From: an uncultured Methanolobus sp.
Lineage (GTDB): Archaea; Halobacteriota; Methanosarcinia; Methanosarcinales; Methanosarcinaceae
Assembly (NCBI RefSeq): GCF_963667555.1
Contig: NZ_OY763421.1
Location: 2,869,562 to 2,933,561, forward strand
Direction: 5' to 3'
DNA length: 64,000 nucleotides
Below are positions 36,542-44,776 of this stretch, piece by piece. Under the pieces are notes generated by a model that worked only from the letters and a program-made list of their open reading frames with translations, was not told where the DNA came from and ran no database searches. How positions within the stretch are numbered: position 1 is the stretch's first letter; each line of letters starts with the position of its first letter. Position numbers and translations under genes: made by a program.

Positions 36542-36859
36542 GTGGACGACTCAAAAAAGATCGAGGCTTTGAGCATGAATGGCAGTCCCATTGAAGTCGG
36601 GTCTGTTGTCAGGTACCTTAACACAGGTACTGTGGGAAGAGTTACCGATCTTAAAGAAGACGAAGAAGGTATATGGGTATTGCTTGACAGTACCGGCTTG
36701 TTCTATAAGTCTGAGGTACTTGTCATTACAGATGAAAGCGAGCTTAAAGGCGAAATGAAAGAGCGCACATCTGCAGAAGCTGCAGAATCCTACATGCGTT
36801 CTTACAAAGCCGAAAACGAGGCTGGTTATGATATCAGCCAGGTAACGGGCGGTGGTTAA
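36542..36859 (+). CDS. DUF2098 family protein
   Basis: The 105-residue product has a beta-rich core, EVGSVVRYLNTGTVGRV and EEGIWVLLDSTGLFYKSEVLVI, which matches the methanogen-specific DUF2098 family, of unknown role. It starts at GTG with AAGGAG seven bases upstream. It lies 64 bases after mptA on the same strand. Confidence 0.8.
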   Translation: MDDSKKIEALSMNGSPIEVGSVVRYLNTGTVGRVTDLKEDEEGIWVLLDSTGLFYKSEVLVITDESELKGEMKERTSAEAAESYMRSYKAENEAGYDISQVTGGG

Positions 36860-36908
36860 ACCGTCTTTATGTCTTTTTTAGAATTAAAAACAACTTTTAA
36901 TTTGTATT

Positions 36909-37850
36909 TCAGATCAATCCTTCTTTTTCAAGCAGTGTCAGTGAGCGGATCCATTCGCCCTTTGGCTCTCTGGAAGTGCCGACTACAAGTCTTTTGATGT
37001 CTCCAACCTGTTCTACAACACCCTGAGCTTCAATGGTCTCTCCTGCAAGAGCCTGTCCTGCATAAGTGTGTGTGTATGAGAGCACATGGTCAATTTCATC
37101 GTGGTCAACTTTGTAGACTGAAGGCGCGTCAAAAGCAAGATCGGCATTTGTGACCTTTGCTTCTATTATCATTGTGCCAATATCCTTTCCTCTCTGAGTT
37201 GGGTCTTTGATCTGTTCCCAGTCCCTGACAAAAAGAAGATCAAAATAAGTTCCTTCGACCATTCCACGATTTCCTTTTCTTTTTTCGTGGACCATGAATT
37301 CCTCAAATGAGATCTCAGGGATGCGCTTGTTGTATATGCGTTTCCACATGTTCAGGTCTATATCTTCAATTGGTCCGCCTTCTGACTTTGCTTTTTTGAT
37401 GGCATCCCTTGCAATGAACCACTGGTCACCATAAACTACAAAATCAATGTCTGAGCCTTCGTTCTGAAGTCCGGGCAGGAGTGAGCCTGTGATTCCCATC
37501 ATGTCCCTGCTGATGCCAGCTTTTTCAAGTGTGTCCACCACAACTGTTACTCTGCTGTCAACACCGTACCACTTTTCTATGGCACTTGATGGGGGAAGCA
37601 CTTTTTTGATCTTGTCTTCAGGGACAACATGTACGTCCTCTACCCATTCTGGGCGGTTCTGGCGCATAAAGTCAAAAGCAACATCAAAATCATATTTCTT
37701 GTAGCGTTTACCTTCAAGTTCGCGCTCACCATTTTCATCCGGCACGTACCTGAGTGTTGACCTTACACCATGTGGGTGGAAATAATCGGAAACCGCAAAG
37801 ATCCAGTCATCTTCTGTTACAAGGAAATCCCTGAGTCTTGTTTTTATCAT
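36909..37850 (-). CDS. Predicted nucleotidyltransferase
   Basis: The 313-residue product has the Pol-beta-type nucleotidyltransferase motif ITGSLLPGLQNEGSDIDFVVYG near residue 120, with the two Asp of SDID as metal ligands. The N-terminal region is related to a small archaeal family (COG1665) known only as predicted nucleotidyltransferases. The C-terminal half contains a beta-rich part, ETIEAQGVVEQVGDIKRLVVG. The substrate is unknown. It is transcribed toward DUF2098. Confidence 0.75.
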   Translation of the reverse strand: MIKTRLRDFLVTEDDWIFAVSDYFHPHGVRSTLRYVPDENGERELEGKRYKKYDFDVAFDFMRQNRPEWVEDVHVVPEDKIKKVLPPSSAIEKWYGVDSRVTVVVDTLEKAGISRDMMGITGSLLPGLQNEGSDIDFVVYGDQWFIARDAIKKAKSEGGPIEDIDLNMWKRIYNKRIPEISFEEFMVHEKRKGNRGMVEGTYFDLLFVRDWEQIKDPTQRGKDIGTMIIEAKVTNADLAFDAPSVYKVDHDEIDHVLSYTHTYAGQALAGETIEAQGVVEQVGDIKRLVVGTSREPKGEWIRSLTLLEKEGLI

Positions 37851-38059
37851 ATTTAGCCTTCCTGTTAGTATTCAACTCTGTACAGGTAATTGCCTTTTAA
37901 CATAAAAATGGTACGACTTTTATTGCTCCGGGCAAGATCAGATAAAATCTAATATATACTTCAGCAACATGTCTATCTCTGATATTTGATCGATAATCTC
38001 TGTATTTATATCTGTATTTGGTATTTGTAAAAGCATGTCCGCATGAACGGTGATAGAAT

Positions 38060-39250
38060 TTGCAATCATTTGAAAAATGGGTACGCGAGGTCCGAAGAGA
38101 ATTCCACAGGAATCCGGAGCTTAGTTTTCACGAACATGGCACACAGGCAAGAATAATGTCCATACTGGAAGAGCTCGGAATAGACTGCAGAAAAATCGCT
38201 GATACTGGTGTGGTTGCAGAAGTGCGAGGCATGTCCCCAGGTCCATGCATTGCCATACGTTCTGATACTGATGCACTTGCGGCATTTGAAGTGCCCTCTC
38301 TTAGAAACGAGGATTATATCTCTCAGACCCCCGGTGTTATGCATGCATGCGGTCATGACGGGCACATGGCCATTGTTCTGGGTGTTGCCCGCATGGTGAA
38401 GGAAAAACGAAAGGAAATATGCGGCACTGTAAGATTCATATTCCAGCCAGCGGAAGAAGTTCCTCCCGGCGGCGCGGTCAGAATAATAGAAGAAGGCGGC
38501 CTGGGAGGTGTTGATGCTATTATAGGACTGCACATTTTTGGTGATGTGGATGTCGGCCAGATAAACATACGTGCCGGTCCTTTCATGGCAAGTTCCAATC
38601 GCTTCATAGTAAAGCTATTCGGGAAAGGTGGTCATCATTCAACTCCTGATATGTGCATTGACCCTATCCAGATAGCGTCGGAATTCGTTTCTTCGCTTAC
38701 GTCTGCTATACCTGAAAAAGTGTCAGAGTCAGATTATACTCTGGGTTTTGGTACTATCAATAGTGGTAAGCAGTTCAACAGGTCTCCGGATGAACTGGAG
38801 CTTGTTGGGAGTTTCAGGACATTTGATGACGACGATACTGAACTGATAGAAAGTACAATGTCCTCTATTCTTGATTCACTGATGAGATCATATTCAAAAG
38901 AAAGCATAAAAGGAGTTCCTTCTTATTCTCTTACCATACAGCACGGTTACCCTGTCCTGTTCAATGATCCTGTTTTTACAGAAAGAGCTTCAATACTGCT
39001 AAAAAGCAGATATGAAAACGTCAACGACCACACAAAAGCGATCTTTGGTGCAGAGGATTTTGCTTATTACCTTCAGGAAGTTCCGGGGATGTATTCAATA
39101 ATCGGCACAAGGAATGTTGAAAAAGGAATAGTAGAAGGCAATCATTCATGCAGTTTTGATATTGATGAGGATGTATTGTTAAGTGGTGTGGAATTACTTT
39201 ACTCGCTAGCAAAGGATTTCCTTGAAAACCCCGGAGAATACCTTGAATGA
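38060..39250 (+). CDS. M20-family amidohydrolase/peptidase
   Basis: The 396-residue metallohydrolase begins FHRNPELSFHE and carries the metal ligands in MHACGHDGHMA near residue 95, FQPAEEVPPGG near 132, and the late GAEDFAYYLQEVPG near 330. It fits IAA-amino-acid hydrolase or carboxypeptidase relatives that hydrolyse N-acyl amino acids or similar. The specificity is open. The start is TTG 38060 after GGTGAT. The stop overlaps the following acetyltransferase gene by four bases, so the two may act on related N-acyl compounds. Confidence 0.9.
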   Translation: MQSFEKWVREVRREFHRNPELSFHEHGTQARIMSILEELGIDCRKIADTGVVAEVRGMSPGPCIAIRSDTDALAAFEVPSLRNEDYISQTPGVMHACGHDGHMAIVLGVARMVKEKRKEICGTVRFIFQPAEEVPPGGAVRIIEEGGLGGVDAIIGLHIFGDVDVGQINIRAGPFMASSNRFIVKLFGKGGHHSTPDMCIDPIQIASEFVSSLTSAIPEKVSESDYTLGFGTINSGKQFNRSPDELELVGSFRTFDDDDTELIESTMSSILDSLMRSYSKESIKGVPSYSLTIQHGYPVLFNDPVFTERASILLKSRYENVNDHTKAIFGAEDFAYYLQEVPGMYSIIGTRNVEKGIVEGNHSCSFDIDEDVLLSGVELLYSLAKDFLENPGEYLE

Positions 39251-39702
39251 ACATTGTTCCGTTCTCTGCTGAGTATTCTTCCCTTACAAGATCATTTATA
39301 ATAAATGTGCTTGCAGGCGAAGGTTTTGATTATGATCCCGTGAAGGATTTTGATCTTGATGATATTCAGGGCAATTATCTTGATAACGACGGCGCTTTTT
39401 TCCTGTGTCTTTCTGATGGCGAGATAGCAGGTACTTCTGCAGTGAAGAATACTGGTCCGCAAGCCTGTGAAATTAAAAGACTGTATGTAAAAAAGGAGTG
39501 TCGTGGTAAGGGTGTGGGATCTGCTTTGTTTCGGAAGGCCCTTTCATATGCTGAAAATAATTATTCACATGCCCGCTTGAAAACCGATCCTTCTCTGAAA
39601 AAAGCCATATCTATCTACCTGAAAAATGGTTTTTCAGTAGTAAAGGAAGAGAGTGGAACGGTTTATTTTGAAAAATCCCTGGTATCTGACAAAAAGGAAT
39701 GA
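39247..39702 (+). CDS. GNAT-family N-acetyltransferase
   Basis: The 151-residue product has the acetyl-CoA loop VKKECRGKGVGSALFRKAL near residue 85 and an N-terminal substrate part typical of the GNAT fold. The substrate is unknown. It is coupled to the upstream amidohydrolase by an ATGA overlap and ends four bases from the convergent acetyltransferase gene. Confidence 0.85.
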   Translation: MNIVPFSAEYSSLTRSFIINVLAGEGFDYDPVKDFDLDDIQGNYLDNDGAFFLCLSDGEIAGTSAVKNTGPQACEIKRLYVKKECRGKGVGSALFRKALSYAENNYSHARLKTDPSLKKAISIYLKNGFSVVKEESGTVYFEKSLVSDKKE

Positions 39703-39706
39703 TGAA

Positions 39707-40159
39707 TTATACTTCTTTCATCATTGCTACTTCATCGCAGTTCGGGAATTTTGGACATTTTATGCATCCGGTCCATACTTTGTGTGGAAGCATCTGCTTG
39801 TCTATTATTTCAAATCCCTGTTTCTCAAAGAATGGAACTGCGTAGGTTAGTGTGAACACTTTGTTTATTCCAAGCCCATTTGCTTCTTCCAGACATGCTT
39901 TGACGAGCTTTGTTCCAATACCCTTGTCTCTGTATTCCTGCTTTACTGCAAATGACATTACCTCTGCCATGTCTTCCCAGCTAACATGCAGGGCACAGCA
40001 GCCAATTATTTCTCCGTCTATCTCGCAGACGTGGAAACTTCGGGTAAACTCATACAGGTCGCTAAGTGAACGTGGGAGCATCATTTCCTGCTTTGCATAG
40101 ATGTCAATGATGCTTTTAATTTCAGGTATATCCCTGACAGTAGCCTTTCTTATAATCAA
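39707..40159 (-). CDS. argA: N-acetyltransferase resembling short N-acetylglutamate synthase
   Basis: The 150-residue GNAT protein has MIIRKATVRDIPEIKSIIDIY at the start, MLPRSLSDLYEF, GCCALHVSWEDMAEV, the acetyl-CoA loop QEYRDKGIGTKLVKACLEEA, and the C-terminus LPHKVWTGCIKCPKFPNCDE. These blocks match the stand-alone NAG synthase related to the C-terminal domain of ArgH(A). It would make the substrate of ArgB, encoded at 33713. The C-terminal Cys may bind metal. A tRNA-Arg gene lies downstream on the same strand. Confidence 0.78.
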   Translation of the reverse strand: MIIRKATVRDIPEIKSIIDIYAKQEMMLPRSLSDLYEFTRSFHVCEIDGEIIGCCALHVSWEDMAEVMSFAVKQEYRDKGIGTKLVKACLEEANGLGINKVFTLTYAVPFFEKQGFEIIDKQMLPHKVWTGCIKCPKFPNCDEVAMMKEV

Positions 40160-40195
40160 TGATCGATCTCCTGAAATTGTTAAAAAGAGAAATAG

Positions 40196-40270
40196 CGAGC
40201 GTGAAGGGATTTGAACCCTCGGCTTGCAGCTTAGGAGGCTGCCGCCATATCCTGACTAGGCCACACGCTC
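40196..40270 (-). tRNA. tRNA-Arg (CCT)
   Basis: The minus strand folds as acceptor GAGCGTG with CACGCTC, anticodon stem GCAGC/GCTGC with loop CTCCTAA, and T arm GAGGG-TTCAAAT-CCCTT. The anticodon CCT reads the Arg codon AGG. Confidence 0.93.
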
Positions 40271-40404
40271 ATGTTGAGCTACTCTCGTAATAACATTAAT
40301 TATCTTAAAGTTATTGGTGAAAAAGCTTTCCTGCGGGAAATCCGTTAAAGTTTTCCGTATGTTTCACAAACGGCAGTATTCATAATAGAAATTGCTCTTA
40401 GATT

Positions 40405-41301
40405 CTATGGTCCAAGCTGAGAATCCAACAGTTCCATGAGCTTCCTGTTCTTTTCAATGCCAGTATCAATTCCAAGCATATCTGCCGGAAATCCCAGAGC
40501 AAGTCCAAGAAGTTGTGTGTAGTGAAGTACTGGTATTTCAAACTCGGTTCCTGTTAGCTCTTTGATCTCATCCTGTCCACTGTCAAGCTGCATGTGGCAG
40601 AAAGGACATGAATTTACTATACATTCCACGCCTGTTTCCTGTATCTTTTCAAGCTTTGCCTCAGTCATTTTCAGTGACCTTTCTTTCATTGCAGAACGCA
40701 TTCCTCCTCCTGCTCCGCAGCATGCCATCTTGTCGGGATAGTCCACACTTGTAGCACCAAGTGCAGTGATGAGCTCATCAAAGAACACAGGTCTTTCAGA
40801 ACTTCCAAGTCCTCTTTCTTTTGTAGGTTTTATCAGGTGACATCCGTAGTGGACTGCAACTCTTATGTTCAGCGGCCTTTGAACAAACGAACTTATTTTT
40901 TCAGGTCCATATTCCTGGTAAAGGTATTCTATAATATGTCTGACATCGATGTTCCCTTTGATTTCCCTTCCAATCATTTGAAGATGAGTGTTCATCTCTT
41001 CTTTTGCATTTTCGTCATTCTGGATAATGTTGTTCGCATCGGCAAGTGTGCTGAAACATCCATTGCATATTGTGAGCACATCCCTTTCCATTTCTTCTGA
41101 CAGGACAATGTTTCGACTTGCAAGGGCAAGCCAGGAAGCTTTATCGAAAGAACGGAATACTCCCGGAGCCGGGCAACATGATGCACCGGGTAGGTCACTG
41201 CAATCTATATCCAATGTGGCAAGACATAATTTTGTAGCAAGTTCTATGCCCGGGTACCTGTTAGGTACGAGACATCCAAGAAAAAGTGACAGTCCCTTCA
41301 T
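40405..41301 (-). CDS. hdrB: Heterodisulfide reductase subunit B (soluble type)
   Basis: The 298-residue product has two CCG-type cluster-binding motifs. The first uses LFLGC, ASCCPAPG and CNGCF; the second uses HYGCH, ACCGAGGGMR and NSCPFC. These bind the two non-cubane [4Fe-4S] clusters that reduce the CoM-S-S-CoB heterodisulfide. It overlaps hdrC by four bases. No hdrA is nearby, as in the HdrB2/C2-like sets of Methanosarcinaceae, which work with a separate HdrA. Confidence 0.93.
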   Translation of the reverse strand: MKGLSLFLGCLVPNRYPGIELATKLCLATLDIDCSDLPGASCCPAPGVFRSFDKASWLALASRNIVLSEEMERDVLTICNGCFSTLADANNIIQNDENAKEEMNTHLQMIGREIKGNIDVRHIIEYLYQEYGPEKISSFVQRPLNIRVAVHYGCHLIKPTKERGLGSSERPVFFDELITALGATSVDYPDKMACCGAGGGMRSAMKERSLKMTEAKLEKIQETGVECIVNSCPFCHMQLDSGQDEIKELTGTEFEIPVLHYTQLLGLALGFPADMLGIDTGIEKNRKLMELLDSQLGP

Positions 41302-41831
41302 GCTGTGGTCTCCGTGGTTTTATCTGGATTCGCATTTCCTTTTGTGAATCTCTCAAATCCGCAGGAATACAGGAGTTCTTTTACTTCCTTAAGCGACTCC
41401 TCATATTTGTGTACGGTTTCCGGGAGTTCTTCCAGGCCGATCTCTTTTCGTTTCATTCTGACCATGTCGTTAATTGGGACTGCATGCCCGTATTTGAGCA
41501 GCATTTCGCAGACTTGTTTGTGTTCGGGGAGGATTATGCCATGTTGGGATGAGATCGATCTGATCTTCAGCAGTGTGTCTACAATGTCAATACCACGCGG
41601 GCATCTTTCCTGACAGTTGTAGCAGGTGGTGCACATCCACAATTCTTCACTTTTTAGTATCTCTATATTTCTACCTGCAATTTTCACAAGTTTGCGGATG
41701 TTAAGGCTTGTATGTCTTCCAGAGGGACAACTACTGCTGCAAACACCACATTGCATGCAACGAAGAGCGTTAATTGAAACATCTTTCAACTGCTTTATGA
41801 TATTGGTGTTATCTCCTGGTATTTCGTCCAT
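41298..41831 (-). CDS. hdrC: Heterodisulfide reductase subunit C
   Basis: The 177-residue iron-sulfur subunit has two [4Fe-4S] motifs, CMQCGVCSSSCPSG near residue 25 and CTTCYNCQERCPRG near 67. It passes electrons to HdrB. The start ATG follows AGGAG. The 348 bases upstream, to glnA, hold no ORF; they carry the glnA promoter and a GGCAACATGT element at about 41893. Confidence 0.92.
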   Translation of the reverse strand: MDEIPGDNTNIIKQLKDVSINALRCMQCGVCSSSCPSGRHTSLNIRKLVKIAGRNIEILKSEELWMCTTCYNCQERCPRGIDIVDTLLKIRSISSQHGIILPEHKQVCEMLLKYGHAVPINDMVRMKRKEIGLEELPETVHKYEESLKEVKELLYSCGFERFTKGNANPDKTTETTA

Positions 41832-42111
41832 ATTTTCTCCTGCCTGTTAAAATCACTATTTTTGCAAGAATGATAAAGTTTCCGAAGCTTCTGGGCAGTT
41901 GCGGCAACATGTGACACAAATATCCTTTTTCCTTTCTTTTAACTTTTTTCAGTCATATCGTCAGAGACTATTATATTATCTGTTCATGTGATTAATTATT
42001 TTGCAGAAATTTGTTTATGGTTATTTTTATATCAAAATATGGATAAGATTTTAATATTATTCGCTTTTTTTATTTTTTGGAGAGTGGTGTATTTACTTCA
42101 TAACAATTAGG

Positions 42112-42147
42112 AATCTATATATAGTACCTAATAGGTAATGGGTTACT
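42112..42147 (+). promoter_or_regulatory. glnA promoter with NrpR-like operator
   Basis: A TATA box TCTATATATAG lies at about 42113-42123. GGTA-N6-TACT follows at 42134-42147, near the expected transcript start. It is one base off GGTA-N6-TACC, the operator reported for the nitrogen repressor NrpR in Methanosarcina. An overlapping TACC-N5-GGTA (42126-42137) adds symmetry. Confidence 0.5.
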
Positions 42148-42179
42148 CACACCCCTTAGAGAATAGAGGAGTAGTCAAA

Positions 42180-43520
42180 ATGGTAAAAGCAAATCCAGCA
42201 ACAAAGGAAGAAGTGTTACAGGCTGTAACCGAGAACGATGTTAAATTCATAAGAACCCAGTTCACAGACACTCTTGGTATTGTCAAAAGCTGGGCAATCC
42301 CTGCAGAAGACCTTGAAGGTGCATTTGAGAATGGTGTAATGTTCGATGGTTCATCAATTGAAGGTTTCACAAGGATCGAAGAGTCCGACATGATTCTCAT
42401 GCCAGACCCATCCACATTCAGAATTCTCCCATGGAGACCAAAGGAGGGCGCTGTTGCCCGTATCATTGGTGATGTATACAGACCAAACGGCAAGCCATTC
42501 GAGGGTGACCCAAGATACGTTCTCAAACAGGCAATCGCAAAGGCAGCAGAGATGGGCTACTCAATGAACACAGGTCCGGAACTTGAGTTCTTCCTGTTCA
42601 AACTGGATGAGAACGGAGAGCCAACCACACAGCTCACCGACAAGGGAGGATACTTCGACTTTGCTCCTCTTGACAAGGCACAGGATGTCAGAAGAGCTAT
42701 TGACTTTGCTCTTGAAGACATGGGCTTTAAACTGGAAGCTTCCCACCACGAGGTCGCTCCATCACAGCACGAGATCAACTTCAGATTCGGTGATGTGCTG
42801 ACCACCTGTGACAACATTATCACATTCAAGTATGTTGTAAAGTCCATCGCATACCACATGGGCTACTACGCAACATTCATGCCAAAACCACTCTATGGTG
42901 TAAACGGATCAGGCATGCACTCCAACCAGTCCCTCATGAAGGACGGCAAGAACGCATTCTACGACCCAAGCACACCTGACCAGCTCTCAATAACTGCAAA
43001 GCAGTACATTGCAGGTATCCTTGCACACATCCGTGAGTTCGCAGCAATCACAAACTCAACTGTAAACTCATACAAGAGACTTGTTCCAGGATATGAGGCA
43101 CCAATCTACTGCACATGGTCTGCATCAAACCGCAGTTCCCTTATCAGAATCCCTGCATCAAGAGGCATTGGTACCAGGATCGAACTGAGATGCCCAGACC
43201 CGGCATGTAACCCATACCTCGCATTCGCAGCAATGCTCAATGCAGGTCTTGACGGTATCAAGAACGAGATGGAACCACCAGCATCCACTGATGTCAACGT
43301 CTTCAAGCTCAGCGCAGAAGAGAAGGCAGCAAGAGGTATCGAGTCACTCCCTGCAAACCTCAAGGAAGCAATCGACCTCATGGCAGCAAGTGAGTTCACA
43401 AAGGGTGTAGTTGGTGACCACGTATTCACAAACTACCTCAAGGCAAAGAATGCTCAGTGGGATGACTACAAGGCACAGGTCCACCAGTGGGAGCTTGACA
43501 CCTACCTTAGCATACTGTAA
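42180..43520 (+). CDS. glnA: Glutamine synthetase, type I
   Basis: The 446-residue product makes glutamine from glutamate and ammonia. It shows VKFIRTQFTDTLG at the N-terminus, MFDGSSIEGF near residue 55, the metal ligands in GPELEFFLF and EASHHEVAPSQHE, GVNGSGMH near 240, and the late NPYLAFAAML. ATG 42180 follows GAGGAG; an in-frame extension to 42138 would cover the operator and is unlikely. A second glutamine synthetase is encoded at 48775. Confidence 0.97.
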   Translation: MVKANPATKEEVLQAVTENDVKFIRTQFTDTLGIVKSWAIPAEDLEGAFENGVMFDGSSIEGFTRIEESDMILMPDPSTFRILPWRPKEGAVARIIGDVYRPNGKPFEGDPRYVLKQAIAKAAEMGYSMNTGPELEFFLFKLDENGEPTTQLTDKGGYFDFAPLDKAQDVRRAIDFALEDMGFKLEASHHEVAPSQHEINFRFGDVLTTCDNIITFKYVVKSIAYHMGYYATFMPKPLYGVNGSGMHSNQSLMKDGKNAFYDPSTPDQLSITAKQYIAGILAHIREFAAITNSTVNSYKRLVPGYEAPIYCTWSASNRSSLIRIPASRGIGTRIELRCPDPACNPYLAFAAMLNAGLDGIKNEMEPPASTDVNVFKLSAEEKAARGIESLPANLKEAIDLMAASEFTKGVVGDHVFTNYLKAKNAQWDDYKAQVHQWELDTYLSIL

Positions 43521-43536
43521 GGGGAATTCCCCTTAC
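43517..43536 (+). terminator. 20-bp palindrome at the glnA stop codon
   Basis: GTAAGGGGAA is followed by TTCCCCTTAC, overlapping the TAA stop. A modest T-rich stretch follows. The form is the same as the tpiA terminator. Confidence 0.55.
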
Positions 43537-43574
43537 TTTCACTTTATATTTCAATAACTTTCGACATATTTCGA

Positions 43575-43621
43575 TCAGCTGTCTTTAAAAGCTGACAAAA
43601 CGTGAATAGAAGTTGTTCACG
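43575..43621 (+). promoter_or_regulatory. Two small hairpins between glnA and the glutamate synthase operon
   Basis: TCAGCT/AGCTGA (43575-43595) and CGTGAA/TTCACG (43601-43621) each form a 6-bp stem with a nine-base loop, 100-150 bases before the first glt gene. They may be part of the intercistronic leader. Confidence 0.35.
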
Positions 43622-43723
43622 AAAACCGGGGGTTTTTATCCTGGACGAATTTTTGCATGGTTAAATTCATATCAGGTAAATACTATCTCATAGCCCCAAG
43701 ACTAAATACTCATAGTGATCAAC

Positions 43724-44776
43724 ATGTGCGGAATTATAGGCGTAATCGATCGGACCATGTCCAGAATGGACGGCTCTCACATCAAAAGAGCTCTGAGTCT
43801 GATGGATGAAAGAGGAAGTGGAGAAGGCGCAGGATATGTAGCTTATGGCATTTATCCTGATTATGCAGACTGCTATGCCATCCACGTATTTTTTGATAAT
43901 CTGTTAGAACCAAAGACCAAGGTTGACGCAATACTGAAACAGTGGGGAAGGATAGTTCATCAGGAAGAGATCCCGACCTATGAACAGCCAGGTCTTAAGA
44001 AAGAACACATTCCATGGAGATATTTCTTCAAGCCTTATGCTGACCTTATGGTTGGCACAACCAATCCAGATGATGATAATGTAAAGCATCTTGTGATGCA
44101 TGTCAATTCTACAATAGAAGGCGCACTTATATTCTCATCAGGTAAGAACCTTGGAGTATTCAAGGCAGCAGGATGGCCTGAGGATGTAGCTGATTTCTAC
44201 AGGATAGAGGATTACGAGGGTTATATATGGCTCGCTCACAACCGTTACCCAACCAATACATCAGGCTGGTGGGGCGGAGCTCACCCATTCAACCTTCTTG
44301 ACTGGTCAGTTGTACACAACGGTGAGATCACTTCATATGGTACAAACCGTCGCTATGTGGAAAGCAATGGTTACCAGTGCACAATGCTGACAGACACAGA
44401 AGTTGTAGCTTATCTCTTTGATCTTCTTGGCAGAAGACATGGCCTTCCATCAGAAATGGTAGTAGAAGCACTTGCTCCTCCTTTCTGGGATGAGATCGAT
44501 GAGATGCCTGAGAAGGAAGAGGAATTCATGCGCACACTTCGTCTGACATACGGTCCGGCTCTCATGAACGGTCCGTTCGCTATCGTAGTAGCAACAAAGG
44601 ATGGAATCGTGGGTTTCACAGACAGGATAAAGCTGCGTCCTCTTATTGTAGGAGAGAACGGTTCAAAGCTCTACATATCAAGTGAAGAGGCAGCCATCCG
44701 TACAATGGACCCTGATGTAGAGACAATATACATGCCAAGGGCAGGAGAGCCTGTTATAGGGAGGGTTATAGAATGA
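43724..44776 (+). CDS. gltA: Archaeal glutamate synthase, glutaminase subunit
   Basis: The mature N-terminus MCGIIGVIDR places the nucleophilic Cys at position 2, as in class II (Ntn) amidotransferases. Further motifs are AHNRYPTNTSGWWGGAHPF and the VHNGEITSYG loop. The 350-residue protein corresponds to the amidotransferase domain of bacterial GltB, split off in archaea. It releases ammonia from glutamine. The start is ATG 43724; an in-frame GTG nine bases earlier would bury Cys2. It overlaps gltB by four bases. Confidence 0.93.
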   Translation: MCGIIGVIDRTMSRMDGSHIKRALSLMDERGSGEGAGYVAYGIYPDYADCYAIHVFFDNLLEPKTKVDAILKQWGRIVHQEEIPTYEQPGLKKEHIPWRYFFKPYADLMVGTTNPDDDNVKHLVMHVNSTIEGALIFSSGKNLGVFKAAGWPEDVADFYRIEDYEGYIWLAHNRYPTNTSGWWGGAHPFNLLDWSVVHNGEITSYGTNRRYVESNGYQCTMLTDTEVVAYLFDLLGRRHGLPSEMVVEALAPPFWDEIDEMPEKEEEFMRTLRLTYGPALMNGPFAIVVATKDGIVGFTDRIKLRPLIVGENGSKLYISSEEAAIRTMDPDVETIYMPRAGEPVIGRVIE

